Positions 1 to 7,721 of a stretch of DNA of 10,886 nt are shown here, piece after piece. Below the pieces are notes generated by a model that did no database searches, was not told the DNA's origin, and saw only the letters and a list, made by a program, of their open reading frames with translations. This DNA is from CAYFJO01 sp964343305 (GTDB lineage: Bacteria; Planctomycetota; Planctomycetia; Pirellulales; Pirellulaceae), in the NCBI GenBank assembly GCA_964343305.1, contig CAYFJO010000368.1:1-10886 (forward strand). The letters run 5' to 3'. Made by a program: the position numbers and the translations under genes. Numbering within the stretch: position 1 is the stretch's first letter; every line of letters begins with the position of its first letter.

Positions 1-2
1 TT

Positions 3-1658
3 AGTGCGCGCCGCTCAGGTGATCGAAATGCGCGCGAATCCGCCGTCGGTCCCAGATTAGATACTTTTGGTCAGAGTACGTCGTATAGCTATCCACTGGG
101 AGTATTTGCGATCACGCAAACGATGGATGATCCACACGTTTTCGAGGTGCCTTTTGAAAACTTTGGCGAAGTTGATGATAAAATTGTCGTTCAGGTTAAA
201 GAACTTAACGTGCCTCAGTATGAACCCGTACCTCGGCAAGGCGGAAAGGTCGCGGTGGTTACGGACACAAGTAAAGTTCCTTACGTCTGGGTAGACTGGC
301 TGGAAGTTGAAGGGCCCTTTATTGACCAATGGCCGCCACCTGCCTGGTCGCAAACATTCTTCAAGGGTCTGCCGCTCACACCATCCGCCGAATCTGAGTA
401 TGCTCGCGAGATCATCAAACGCTTTGCCGAGCGAGCATTTCGCGGTAGGGATCCGAACCCGGAGTTTCTCGCCAAGGTACATGCGATCTATGCCGACCAC
501 CGCGGCTCTGGAACGTCTTTTGTAGAGTCGGTCAAAGAGGCTTTGGCTGTCGTGCTGGCGTCCCCCAGTTTTGTCTATTTGGTTGAACCGAGTGAGGACA
601 CTGAAAAGCGACGGCTGACGGATTTCGAATTGGCTTCGCGAATGTCTTACTTTCTCTGGAGTCACCCACCGGACGACGAGCTGCTTCGACTGGCTCGGGA
701 CGGACAATTGGCGCAACCGGAGACGCTGCTGAAGCAGGTCGAGCGGATGCTGGATGATCCCAAGGCCGATCAGCTTTCCCACGCCTTCATCAGTCAGTGG
801 TTGGAACTCGACTGGCTGGACATGATCGTTGTCAGCGAAAGGTTTAAGAACTTTAACGAAACCTTGCGCAAGTCCATGCGTGCCGAGCCGATCGAAATGT
901 TTCGCGAGCTGATTCGAACGAATGGCAGTTTGACCAATTTCATTGATTCCGACTTTACGATGGCTGACAGCATGTTGTCTCGTTTCTATAGGTTGGAGAC
1001 GGTTCAGCATGAAAGAGGTGGTTTCAAGAAAGTGGCGCTACCTGCGGATTCGCCCCGCGGAGGTTTGCTGGGAATGGGGTCAGTATTGACGATGACGGGG
1101 ACGGGCCAGCGCACCTCGCCGGTCGAGCGTGGCGTCTTCGTATACTCGCACATGCTTGGCAAGGACGTTCCCGAGCCTCCACCCAACGTGCCGCAGCTGG
1201 TCGTTGAGGACGGGTCGCAACTGACCGTTCGGCAGTTGCTGAAAGCACATACCAACAAGGCGCAATGCGCATCCTGTCATCAACGCATGGACCCACTCGG
1301 TTTTGGTTTGGAGCATTTCGATGCGATCGGTCTCTGGCGGGACGTTGAAACGAAAGGCAATCCACAGAACAGACGGCAAAGGGCTGTTTCATCGGAGATC
1401 GATGCCCAGGGTGTTATGCCAGACCGCAAGCGATCGTTCGATGGCCACGAGCAACTAAAAGCCTTTCTGATGGAAGACCAGGATCAGATGACGCATGGGT
1501 TTCTGAAATCGATACTGACCTACGCCTTGGGTCGACGGGTGGGCTTTTCCGATGGGCAGTTTGTCGATGAGCTGCATGCGGCATGGAAACAAGAGAAGTA
1601 CGGCACACGGAGCCTGATCAAGGCCGTGGTTGCGTCCGAAGCATTTAGAACCAAGTAG
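3..1658 (+). CDS. DUF1592/DUF1588/DUF1585 domain protein with CxxCH motif, 5' end missing
   Basis: 3' part of a large planctomycete-type protein. Numbering from the first in-frame ATG (base 123), domains seen in order are: a beta-rich segment (about 1-70, ending in VWVDWLEVEGP); a DUF1595-like helix (about 92-130, FAERAFRGR); DUF1592 (about 135-265, key pieces LASPSFVYLVE, ELASRMSYFLWS, PDDELL); DUF1588 (about 310-409, RTSPVERGVFV, EPPPNVPQL, CASCH at 382-386, DPLGFGLEHFDAIG); and DUF1585 (about 428-508, LTYALGRRV). Family members usually carry an N-terminal cytochrome-c-like domain and DUF1587, which would lie left of the window. CxxCH suggests one covalently bound haem and an exported protein, but the biochemical role of the family is unknown. 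The base-123 ATG is not the true start, because the frame is open to the left edge. The first 57 bases read better in another frame (see findings), so the gene may be frameshifted. The next gene starts 13 bases downstream, consistent with an operon. Confidence 0.88.
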   Translation, partial: SARRSGDRNARESAVGPRLDTFGQSTSYSYPLGVFAITQTMDDPHVFEVPFENFGEVDDKIVVQVKELNVPQYEPVPRQGGKVAVVTDTSKVPYVWVDWLEVEGPFIDQWPPPAWSQTFFKGLPLTPSAESEYAREIIKRFAERAFRGRDPNPEFLAKVHAIYADHRGSGTSFVESVKEALAVVLASPSFVYLVEPSEDTEKRRLTDFELASRMSYFLWSHPPDDELLRLARDGQLAQPETLLKQVERMLDDPKADQLSHAFISQWLELDWLDMIVVSERFKNFNETLRKSMRAEPIEMFRELIRTNGSLTNFIDSDFTMADSMLSRFYRLETVQHERGGFKKVALPADSPRGGLLGMGSVLTMTGTGQRTSPVERGVFVYSHMLGKDVPEPPPNVPQLVVEDGSQLTVRQLLKAHTNKAQCASCHQRMDPLGFGLEHFDAIGLWRDVETKGNPQNRRQRAVSSEIDAQGVMPDRKRSFDGHEQLKAFLMEDQDQMTHGFLKSILTYALGRRVGFSDGQFVDELHAAWKQEKYGTRSLIKAVVASEAFRTK

Positions 1659-1663
1659 AGAGG
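1657..1663 (+). promoter_or_regulatory. Ribosome binding site for the DUF1552 gene
   Basis: The purine run AGAGAGG begins inside the stop codon of the preceding gene and ends 8 bases before the ATG at 1672. It decides the start: the in-frame ATG at 1630 would lie inside the upstream gene and put 14 unrelated residues ahead of the Tat signal. Confidence 0.6.
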
Positions 1664-1671
1664 GCAACACA

Positions 1672-2949
1672 ATGAAAGTTTCACGACGAAACTTACTTCA
1701 CTGGGCAGGTGCTGCTGCTGCGTTGCCGTTGCTGGAATCGTTTGCCGCGTCCAAAGGGAGCAAATCTCCAAAACGCTTGCTGTTTCTGAACTTTGGATAC
1801 GGGCCGTCAGAAGCCTGGTATCCCACAGAAGCCGGGGCGAACTTTGCCTTGCCCGAAGCCATGCACCCGCTTGCCGATCTGCGCGATTCGTTTTCGGTGG
1901 TGGGCAATTTGACCAATCGTCAATCCGCTGTAACAGGCTCGCATTGGGGTGCCACGACGTTTCTGACAGGTGCTGACGTACGTCGAACTCCCGGACGTGA
2001 GTTTCATAATGATATTTCCTGCGACCAGGTCGCTGCAGCTCACCTGGGCAAAGACGTAAGGTTTCCGTCATTGGCGCTGTCTCAGACAAAGTCGGGCCCG
2101 GCGGGCTATGGGCCCGGTTCGTCACTCTCCTGGGACGCACTGGGCAATTCGATCGAGGGGATTGTTGACCCAGTTGCTCTCTGCAGTGAACTGTTCGGCG
2201 ACGGCGGCATGACGCTCGCGGAGCGAAAAGTGCAGCTTGCCCGCAAGCGCAGCGTCCTGGACGCCGTCCATAGCGATGCGAAAGGAATTTCGCGCATTGT
2301 TGGCAAACGCGATAAGGAAAAGATGGATGAATATTTCACTCTGATTCGAAATATCGAGACGCGGCTTGCCCGCAATGAAGCCTGGATGGGAAAGCCTAAG
2401 CCAAAAGCACCGCTTGATCAGCCTGATACAGGCTTGACCGGAACCGCCGAAATCGAACTGATGTTTGATCTTGCTCTGGCTGCCTTTCGCACCGATTCAA
2501 CCAGGGTGATCACCTACCGAATGCCCACCCAGGGCCTGCTTGCCGAATTCGAAAAGGAAACCAGGAATGAAGCTGTGGCGGTTCATCCTATGACCCACTT
2601 CGGCTCCAAGACTTCCGTCGCTTATAAGCAACTCATTTGGCGCGACAAAAAAATATGCAGCCTGTTCGCCACCTTGCTGAAGAAGATGCAGGCGATTGAA
2701 GAAGCGGATGGTTCTTCGCTACTGGACAATACGGTCGTCGCCATGGGGAGCGGTTTGCATACGGGTCATGAACGTCGAAACCTGCCCATTCTGCTCGGTG
2801 GTGGTGGTTTGCGCCATGGCGCACATTACCAGTATAAAGCCAACGAGGGGCGCCTGGCTGACCTGTGGTTGGGCATACTCAAGCATTCAGGCTGTCCCGT
2901 GGACTCGTTCGCCGATAGTGAGAGCCCGCTCACGGAAATGTTTGGATGA
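1672..2949 (+). CDS. DUF1552 domain protein with Tat signal
   Basis: A 425-residue protein of the DUF1552 family, commonly encoded next to DUF1592-type proteins in Planctomycetota and Verrucomicrobiota; molecular function unknown. The N-terminus is a twin-arginine export signal: SRRNLL at residues 4-9, then a hydrophobic stretch of Ala and Leu to about residue 26, so it is predicted to be exported folded. Family hallmarks are KRLLFLNFGYGPSEAWYP (34-51), LPEAMHPLADLRDSFSVVGNL (60-80, a family-typical start), FLTGADV (97-103), the SCDQVAA segment (116-122), FPSLALS (131-137), and a C-terminal segment with a Gly-rich LLGGGGLRHG. Length is normal for the family. The gene lies 13 bases behind the DUF1592 gene, so the two are probably co-expressed and may act together. 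A 232-base spacer with hairpins follows. Confidence 0.87.
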   Translation: MKVSRRNLLHWAGAAAALPLLESFAASKGSKSPKRLLFLNFGYGPSEAWYPTEAGANFALPEAMHPLADLRDSFSVVGNLTNRQSAVTGSHWGATTFLTGADVRRTPGREFHNDISCDQVAAAHLGKDVRFPSLALSQTKSGPAGYGPGSSLSWDALGNSIEGIVDPVALCSELFGDGGMTLAERKVQLARKRSVLDAVHSDAKGISRIVGKRDKEKMDEYFTLIRNIETRLARNEAWMGKPKPKAPLDQPDTGLTGTAEIELMFDLALAAFRTDSTRVITYRMPTQGLLAEFEKETRNEAVAVHPMTHFGSKTSVAYKQLIWRDKKICSLFATLLKKMQAIEEADGSSLLDNTVVAMGSGLHTGHERRNLPILLGGGGLRHGAHYQYKANEGRLADLWLGILKHSGCPVDSFADSESPLTEMFG

Positions 2950-2979
2950 GCGTTCTTATTCAACCATCGCATTCGCCGC

Positions 2980-3023
2980 TCCCGCAGGTCTCCAGCGGGA
3001 ATTCTCTGGATTTTCCAGGAATT
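2980..3023 (+). terminator. Two adjacent hairpins after the DUF1552 gene, possible terminator
   Basis: Two inverted repeats sit 31 bases past the stop of the DUF1552 gene. The first pairs TCCCGC (2980-2985) with GCGGGA (2995-3000) over a 9-base loop. The second pairs AATTC-T-CTGGA (3000-3010, T3005 bulged) with TCCAGGAATT (3014-3023) over a TTT loop, giving a 10-bp stem with one bulge. They share base 3000, so they may be alternatives. No T-tract follows, so a classical intrinsic terminator is not established. The position at the end of a two-gene unit is the main argument for termination or 3'-end protection. Confidence 0.35.
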
Positions 3024-3025
3024 GT

Positions 3026-3053
3026 GCGTTGAATCTGACGTCTAGCGGTAGCG
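3026..3053 (+). repeat. Intergenic repeat, copy 1
   Basis: 28-base element that matches 4666-4693 at 24 of 28 positions without gaps. The shared core is GCGTTGAAT, then TG-CG, then TAGCGGTAGCG. It lies between the DUF1552 gene and the cupin-like gene, immediately after the bulged hairpin. Function unknown; see findings. Confidence 0.55.
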
Positions 3054-3167
3054 TTCCGGTATGGCTGATCTGCAACAATCCGTTTGTCGGCACCCCAGCG
3101 GCGGGCCTAGCTATCACTTCGAGCTCACATGTGACGGCTCAAAAAACCGACACCCTTCAGACTCATT

Positions 3168-3173
3168 GAGGTG
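3168..3173 (+). promoter_or_regulatory. Ribosome binding site for the cupin-like gene
   Basis: GAGGTG ends 8 bases before the ATG at 3182, a good match in sequence and spacing to a Shine-Dalgarno site, and supports that start. Confidence 0.6.
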
Positions 3174-3181
3174 CATTAGTT

Positions 3182-4510
3182 ATGGTTGCTTCAACGTCAA
3201 TTCTCGCAGATAAACTTCACGAGTACCCCCAGCAGGATGTCATCGACGGAACCGGTGGAGGATCGGCTTCGATTCTTGATGACTGCCTGAATAGTCAGGA
3301 TGGGGTCCTGCAACTACTGCAGCGTTACGCCGGCCGGACGTTTTGCACGCCAGGGAAACGCCTTCGCCTTGATGCGGAATCGTACTATCCAGACTACATG
3401 AACGGTACGGGACTCGATGAGATCTGGATGTGCTGCACCGTTCCGATCGTGACGGGTGTCATCGATACACGCACAAATAAGGCACCGTTTCGTGAAGGTG
3501 AAGCGCATGTCCTCACTCCGGACGGCCAGGTCATCTCGCTGCAGGATTTGATCGTCGCCAATCCGGAAGCTGTCATGGGCGAGAAGATTACGGCCTTCTC
3601 GAAGTCGCTGTACGGCGACCCGACGTGGCCGATTGTGTCAAAGAAGTTCGACAATCTGAATCCGATCCCACATCACCTTCACTGGTCAAAGTGGGAAGTC
3701 TATGACATCAATTCTTTCGACAATCCCGGAGTCAGTCCGTCGCACTATCACACCACGGCAATGGGACTATACCCGTTTGTGACTAAGGAGCAGTTTCTTG
3801 CCTGCATGAAGCGTTTCGGACAGGGGGAGTACAACGGGGTTCGGCATTTGTCGCCGCACACGATGATGCAACTTGATAACGGCTTCGTGATGCCGAACGG
3901 TGTGCTGCACTCGCCGACGGACCTCTGCACGCACGAGCTGCACGTCACGATGGATGAGCACTTCCTCGCTGAGGACCTTACGCTCGACGGACGTATCGGA
4001 GCAGCGGATGCGTTTTACGCCTGCAGGGAAGAGGACTATCCGAAGGACCGGCACGAAGACTGGGAGTACCTGGTTGAAAAGTTCGACTTCGAAGCGAATC
4101 AGGACCCGGACTTCGTTCTGAAGAACTCGCGTCCGGCAATCACCGCCGAAGAATTCTCAGTCGACGGAGTAGACGCAAAGTGGATTGTTTACGGTGATTT
4201 CCTCGGCGACCAGAAGTGCTCGATTCTCCGACTCACCGTGGAGCCTGGCGGTAAGACGAATTTCTGCCCAGAGAGTCCCGCGCTGTTCCACACCAATGGC
4301 GGAAGCGGCCGTGTTGGAAAGCTCGAAGTGAGATATCACCACGATATGAAGCTTGGCGAGATCTATCCCGAGATCGGATTCATCACTCAGGCCGCGCTTG
4401 CCAGCGGCGGTGTGGAAATCGAGAACACTGGAACTGAACCGCTCGTGTTAACCTTCGACTTCCCGCAAAACGCGCATTCCAAAACGCCCGGTGTTGCCGT
4501 TGCGAAGTAG
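3182..4510 (+). CDS. Cupin-like protein resembling mannose-6-phosphate isomerase
   Basis: A 442-residue protein with no signal peptide or membrane segment, so probably cytoplasmic. It is rich in His: PHHLHW (163-168) with E172, SHYHT (187-191), MPNGVLHSP (237-245) and THELH (250-254). An HxH...E...H arrangement with a late PNG-LHSP turn is how metal-binding cupins of the type I phosphomannose isomerase kind look. A second beta-rich stretch near 345-428 (LTVEPGGKTN, IENTGTEPLVLTFDFP) looks like the C-terminal cupin half of such enzymes. By inference it is a sugar-phosphate isomerase or related metal-dependent cupin; substrate unknown. The standard isomerase signatures are not all evident, so an uncharacterised relative, for example a cupin dioxygenase, is possible. 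The gene stands alone, with 232 bases before it and 324 after it. Its neighbours, exported sulfatases, would fit a role in using a desulfated sugar, but that is context only. Confidence 0.5.
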   Translation: MVASTSILADKLHEYPQQDVIDGTGGGSASILDDCLNSQDGVLQLLQRYAGRTFCTPGKRLRLDAESYYPDYMNGTGLDEIWMCCTVPIVTGVIDTRTNKAPFREGEAHVLTPDGQVISLQDLIVANPEAVMGEKITAFSKSLYGDPTWPIVSKKFDNLNPIPHHLHWSKWEVYDINSFDNPGVSPSHYHTTAMGLYPFVTKEQFLACMKRFGQGEYNGVRHLSPHTMMQLDNGFVMPNGVLHSPTDLCTHELHVTMDEHFLAEDLTLDGRIGAADAFYACREEDYPKDRHEDWEYLVEKFDFEANQDPDFVLKNSRPAITAEEFSVDGVDAKWIVYGDFLGDQKCSILRLTVEPGGKTNFCPESPALFHTNGGSGRVGKLEVRYHHDMKLGEIYPEIGFITQAALASGGVEIENTGTEPLVLTFDFPQNAHSKTPGVAVAK

Positions 4511-4834
4511 TCGTGATGTTGACCGAGGCAGTTTGACCCCAACTTCGCTCTCACCATTTATCCGGCATTTGGGGATCAGCATAGGTATAGTTGCGTTTCA
4601 TTTTTCCAATGGCTGCTCTGTCGGCAACAACAAACGGAGCGCTCAATAGAATTTTCAATTTTTCCGCGTTGAATTTGGCGGGTAGCGGTAGCGGACGCTT
4701 GAGACGCAATGATTACGCTACGTGTGGGCTTTCGGCGAGAGTCACGGTTGGTTTTCCCTCGGTAACATGTCGGGTTAATATAGATCTGCTTCGAAACAAT
4801 CTCGCGATGACAATCCATACGGAATAATAACAAC
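4511..4834. other. Intergenic region, 324 bases, upstream of the sulfatase cluster
   Basis: No convincing gene. A 78-codon open frame (4591-4827) has no ribosome site and overlaps the repeat, so it is not called. The region contains repeat copy 2 (4666-4693). Just beyond it, GTAGCG (within the repeat) and CGCTAC (about 4718-4723) could form a 6-bp stem. The stretch from about 4771 to 4830 is AT-richer than its surroundings and contains TTAATATAGA (4775-4784), a plausible -10-like site. I could not find a well spaced -35, so no promoter is claimed. As the largest gap before three closely spaced sulfatase genes, it is the likeliest place for their promoter. Confidence 0.5.
4666..4693 (+). repeat. 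Intergenic repeat, copy 2
   Basis: 28-base element matching 3026-3053 at 24 of 28 positions, same strand and no gaps. It differs from copy 1 at one C/T, one A/G and a TC/GG pair. It lies in the gap before the sulfatase cluster, about 140 bases ahead of the first sulfatase start. The bulged hairpin next to copy 1 is not present here. Confidence 0.55.
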
Positions 4835-7648
4835 ATGAAGAATATCCTCAGTCTATTGACCCTTCTCTTGTTGTCGGCAGCAGCAACCGCAGACGACGCG
4901 AATCGGCCCAACATCGTTTTGATTCTTTCGGATGACCAGGGTTACACCGACTATGGTTTCATGGGGCATCCGGAAATCGAGACGCCGAACCTCGACAAGC
5001 TTGCAAAGGAAAGCGCGTTGTTCCGGCGCGGGTATGTTCCGACTGCTTTGTGCCGCCCTTCGCTGATGACGCTGATCACCGGTCTCTATTCGCATCAGAA
5101 CAGGACGACCGGGAACGACCCGGCGAACACGCCCGCTAACACGGCTCACGCTGAGCAGGTGGGCAAACCTGCGAGGGAACTGCTGATCTCCCACATCGAC
5201 AAAACCGGATCGCTGCCGAAGTGGCTGGCTGAGAAGGGTTACGTCAGCCACCAGAGCGGCAAGTGGTGGGAAGGATCGTATCAGCGAGGCGGCTTCACTG
5301 AGGGGATGACCAAAGGGTTTCCGAACAGAGGCGGCCGGCACGGCGATGCGGGACTGAAAATCGGCCGGGACGGGATCAAGCCGGTCACTAATTTCATCGA
5401 TCGAAGCGTCGCCGCGGAGAAGCCGTTCTTTGTTTGGTATGCCCCGTTCATGCCGCACACGCCACACACTCCCCCGGCTCGACTTCTTGAAAAGTACAAG
5501 GCGAAGGGAGTCCAGGAGCGGATCGCCAAGTACTACGCGATGTGTGAATGGTTCGATGAAACCTGCGGTGCGTTAGTAAACCACATTGATGAGTCGGGAA
5601 TTAAAGAAAACACGCTCGTGATTTATGTCACCGACAATGGTTGGATTCAAACCGAGAAAGGCGGCTACGGACCGCGATCCAAACGCAGCCCCAATGAATT
5701 CGGAACGCGCACACCAATCATGTTTCGCTGGCCGGGAACCATTCCCGCGGCGGACCGCGCTGAACTCTGTTCGTCAATCGATTTTGTGCCGACCATTCTG
5801 GCAGCCGCCGGAGCAACAGGACCGCACGACTTTCCGGGACTAAATCTTCTGCCGGAACTAAAGTCTGGCGAAGCCATCGAACGAGATACGTTGTTCGGCG
5901 AGTCATTCGCTCACGACATCGCCGATATCGAGAACCCTCAGGCGTCACTCCTTTATCGCTGGGTGATCCGCGGCCATGACAAGCTCCTGCTGACCTACGA
6001 CGGAGCGCCTGGAAAGATGAAGTATCCGCCTCAAAGCGGCGAACCTCAGCTCTTCGATCTGAAGAACGATCCCAGTGAGAATAAGAATCTCGCCAGCAAG
6101 AATCCGGTTCGGGTAAAGCAACTTAGCGCACTTCTGAACGAGTGGTACGTGCCCGACGAACGCCAGGTTGGCAAGGTTTCGCCAGTGGCTCCAAAGACAA
6201 ACCGGAAGCCAAAGAAACGCGGCGCCTCAGCAGAGGCCAAAACCACAAGGCCGAACATTCTTCTTCTCTATGCCGATGATCAACGCAATCACACACTCGG
6301 CTGCGCTGGCCACCCGATTGTAAAGACTCCCAACATCGACGCCCTTGCCAAAGGAGGCGTGCGATTTGAAAACGCTTTCGTTTCCACATCGACCTGCTGG
6401 GTCGGGCGAGCCTGCCTCTTCACAGGTTGCTACGAACGTAAGCATCTCTATCGAGCCACCCCCGGACCGCTCAATCCGAAACTATGTGAATCGTCTTACT
6501 TCGCTGTCCTGAAACGCGCTGGATACCGAACCGGCCACCTTGGCAAAGAGCACGTCAGCATCTCGAAGGATTCAGCAGCGGCGATGTTTGACGTACGCCG
6601 AAAAATTGGACGCAGGCCCTATTTCAAAAAACAACCTGACGGAAGTGAGCGCCACGAAACGCAGATCCTCGGCGACTGGGCGACCGAGTTCCTGAAAGAG
6701 CAACCGAAGGACCAACCGTTCTGCCTGCAACTCAGCTTCAATGCCACGCACGCCGAAGACGGCGATAAGCGGCCGGGCATCGGCCACTATCCTTGGCCAA
6801 AAGTGACGAATGGGATGTACGAGGATCAGCAAATGCCGCTTCCCAGGCTGCGCGATCCTGCCATCTACGAAGCACAGCCGGATTTTTTGAAGAAGTCGAT
6901 CAACAGGCAGCGTTACTTCTGGCGCTGGGACACGCCGGAAAAATACCAGACGAACATGCGGGCCTACTTCCGCATGCTCAGCGGAATCGATCATGTCGTC
7001 GGACGCCTCGTGGCGCAGCTTGAAGAACAAGGTCTCGCCGGCAACACGGTCATCATCTACACCGCCGACAACGGTTACTACCTCGGCGACCGCGGATTCG
7101 CCGGCAAGTGGACGCATTACGAACAGTCCTTGCGCGTCCCGCTGATCGTTCACGATCCACGTCTGCCGGAAGCCAAACGCGGGCGTGTGCTCTCGGAACT
7201 AGCGCTCAACAGCGATCTCGCTTCAACCATGATCAACCTTGCTGGACTCCCAACCCCGGACGCCCACACCGGTCGCAGTCTTGCGCCTCTGGTCAGCGGT
7301 GAAGAGGTGCCCGGCTGGCGCACCGATTTCCTTTGCGAGTTTCTCGCCGTTCCCGGCAGCATCCCTCGTTGGGAAGGCGTGCGCGGCACGGATTGGGTCT
7401 ACGCACGCTACTACGTCAATGGAGTAGACAAACCGCCGTTCGAGTTTCTCCACGATTTGAAAAACGACCCCGATCAACTAAGCAATCTTGCATCGAACGA
7501 AAAGAACAGCCCTGCGCTGAAACAAATGCGAGCCCGCTGTGATGAACTGATTGCTGAAACTGGCCCAGCCATGAAGGACGTCGGCGGAAATCAGCGAGCT
7601 TCAAGAAAGAAGAAATCAACAGACAAGGCAAAGGCAAGCCCTCAATGA
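4835..7648 (+). CDS. Exported double sulfatase (two fused sulfatase modules)
   Basis: 937 residues, about twice the usual 450-550 of a bacterial sulfatase. A Sec signal (residues 1-19, cut likely after ATA) leads into module 1 (about 24-440). It shows metal ligands D33-D34, nucleophile motif C73-R-P-S-L77, GKWW (142-145), H208 and H211, D267-N268 and K283, and ends in LFDLKNDPSENKNLAS. A Lys/Pro-rich linker (about 450-470) joins module 2 (about 472-920): D481-D482, C521-W-V-G-R525, GKEH (570-573), H639, D745-N746, K758, and a closing DLKNDPDQLSNLAS. Both modules belong to the alkaline phosphatase/sulfatase fold and would hydrolyse sulfate esters, substrate unknown. Neither nucleophile motif fits C-x-P/A-x-R fully: module 1 has Leu for Arg, module 2 Val for Pro/Ala. 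Module 1 also has Trp where GKWH has His. The open frame is continuous, with no second signal peptide at the junction. The tail is basic (RKKK). Alternative: one module is non-catalytic. Confidence 0.9.
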   Translation: MKNILSLLTLLLLSAAATADDANRPNIVLILSDDQGYTDYGFMGHPEIETPNLDKLAKESALFRRGYVPTALCRPSLMTLITGLYSHQNRTTGNDPANTPANTAHAEQVGKPARELLISHIDKTGSLPKWLAEKGYVSHQSGKWWEGSYQRGGFTEGMTKGFPNRGGRHGDAGLKIGRDGIKPVTNFIDRSVAAEKPFFVWYAPFMPHTPHTPPARLLEKYKAKGVQERIAKYYAMCEWFDETCGALVNHIDESGIKENTLVIYVTDNGWIQTEKGGYGPRSKRSPNEFGTRTPIMFRWPGTIPAADRAELCSSIDFVPTILAAAGATGPHDFPGLNLLPELKSGEAIERDTLFGESFAHDIADIENPQASLLYRWVIRGHDKLLLTYDGAPGKMKYPPQSGEPQLFDLKNDPSENKNLASKNPVRVKQLSALLNEWYVPDERQVGKVSPVAPKTNRKPKKRGASAEAKTTRPNILLLYADDQRNHTLGCAGHPIVKTPNIDALAKGGVRFENAFVSTSTCWVGRACLFTGCYERKHLYRATPGPLNPKLCESSYFAVLKRAGYRTGHLGKEHVSISKDSAAAMFDVRRKIGRRPYFKKQPDGSERHETQILGDWATEFLKEQPKDQPFCLQLSFNATHAEDGDKRPGIGHYPWPKVTNGMYEDQQMPLPRLRDPAIYEAQPDFLKKSINRQRYFWRWDTPEKYQTNMRAYFRMLSGIDHVVGRLVAQLEEQGLAGNTVIIYTADNGYYLGDRGFAGKWTHYEQSLRVPLIVHDPRLPEAKRGRVLSELALNSDLASTMINLAGLPTPDAHTGRSLAPLVSGEEVPGWRTDFLCEFLAVPGSIPRWEGVRGTDWVYARYYVNGVDKPPFEFLHDLKNDPDQLSNLASNEKNSPALKQMRARCDELIAETGPAMKDVGGNQRASRKKKSTDKAKASPQ

Positions 7649-7721
7649 TGATGACAGACGGTTTCTTCCGCGCTGACGAATTTCGGTTCCACAGACAATC
7701 ACATAAAAACATGAGTCTCAA

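Noticed and set aside
57..1010. 317-codon open frame on the - strand
   Set aside because: It lies wholly opposite the well-supported DUF1592 gene, shows no recognisable domain and has an Arg/Gln-rich composition expected of an antisense shadow.
1520..2140. 206-codon open frame on the - strand spanning the DUF1592/DUF1552 junction
   Set aside because: Antisense to two genes with clear family motifs, with no start signal or family motif of its own.
2696..3169. 157-codon + strand open frame running from inside the DUF1552 gene through the spacer
   Set aside because: Its ATG lies in the wrong frame within DUF1552 and the spacer part shows no protein family; only its overlap with the repeat is of interest.
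4591..4827. 78-codon + strand open frame in the gap before the sulfatases
   Set aside because: No ribosome binding site and no recognisable domain. Its only shared feature is the ALNL--SGS string, which comes from the intergenic repeat.
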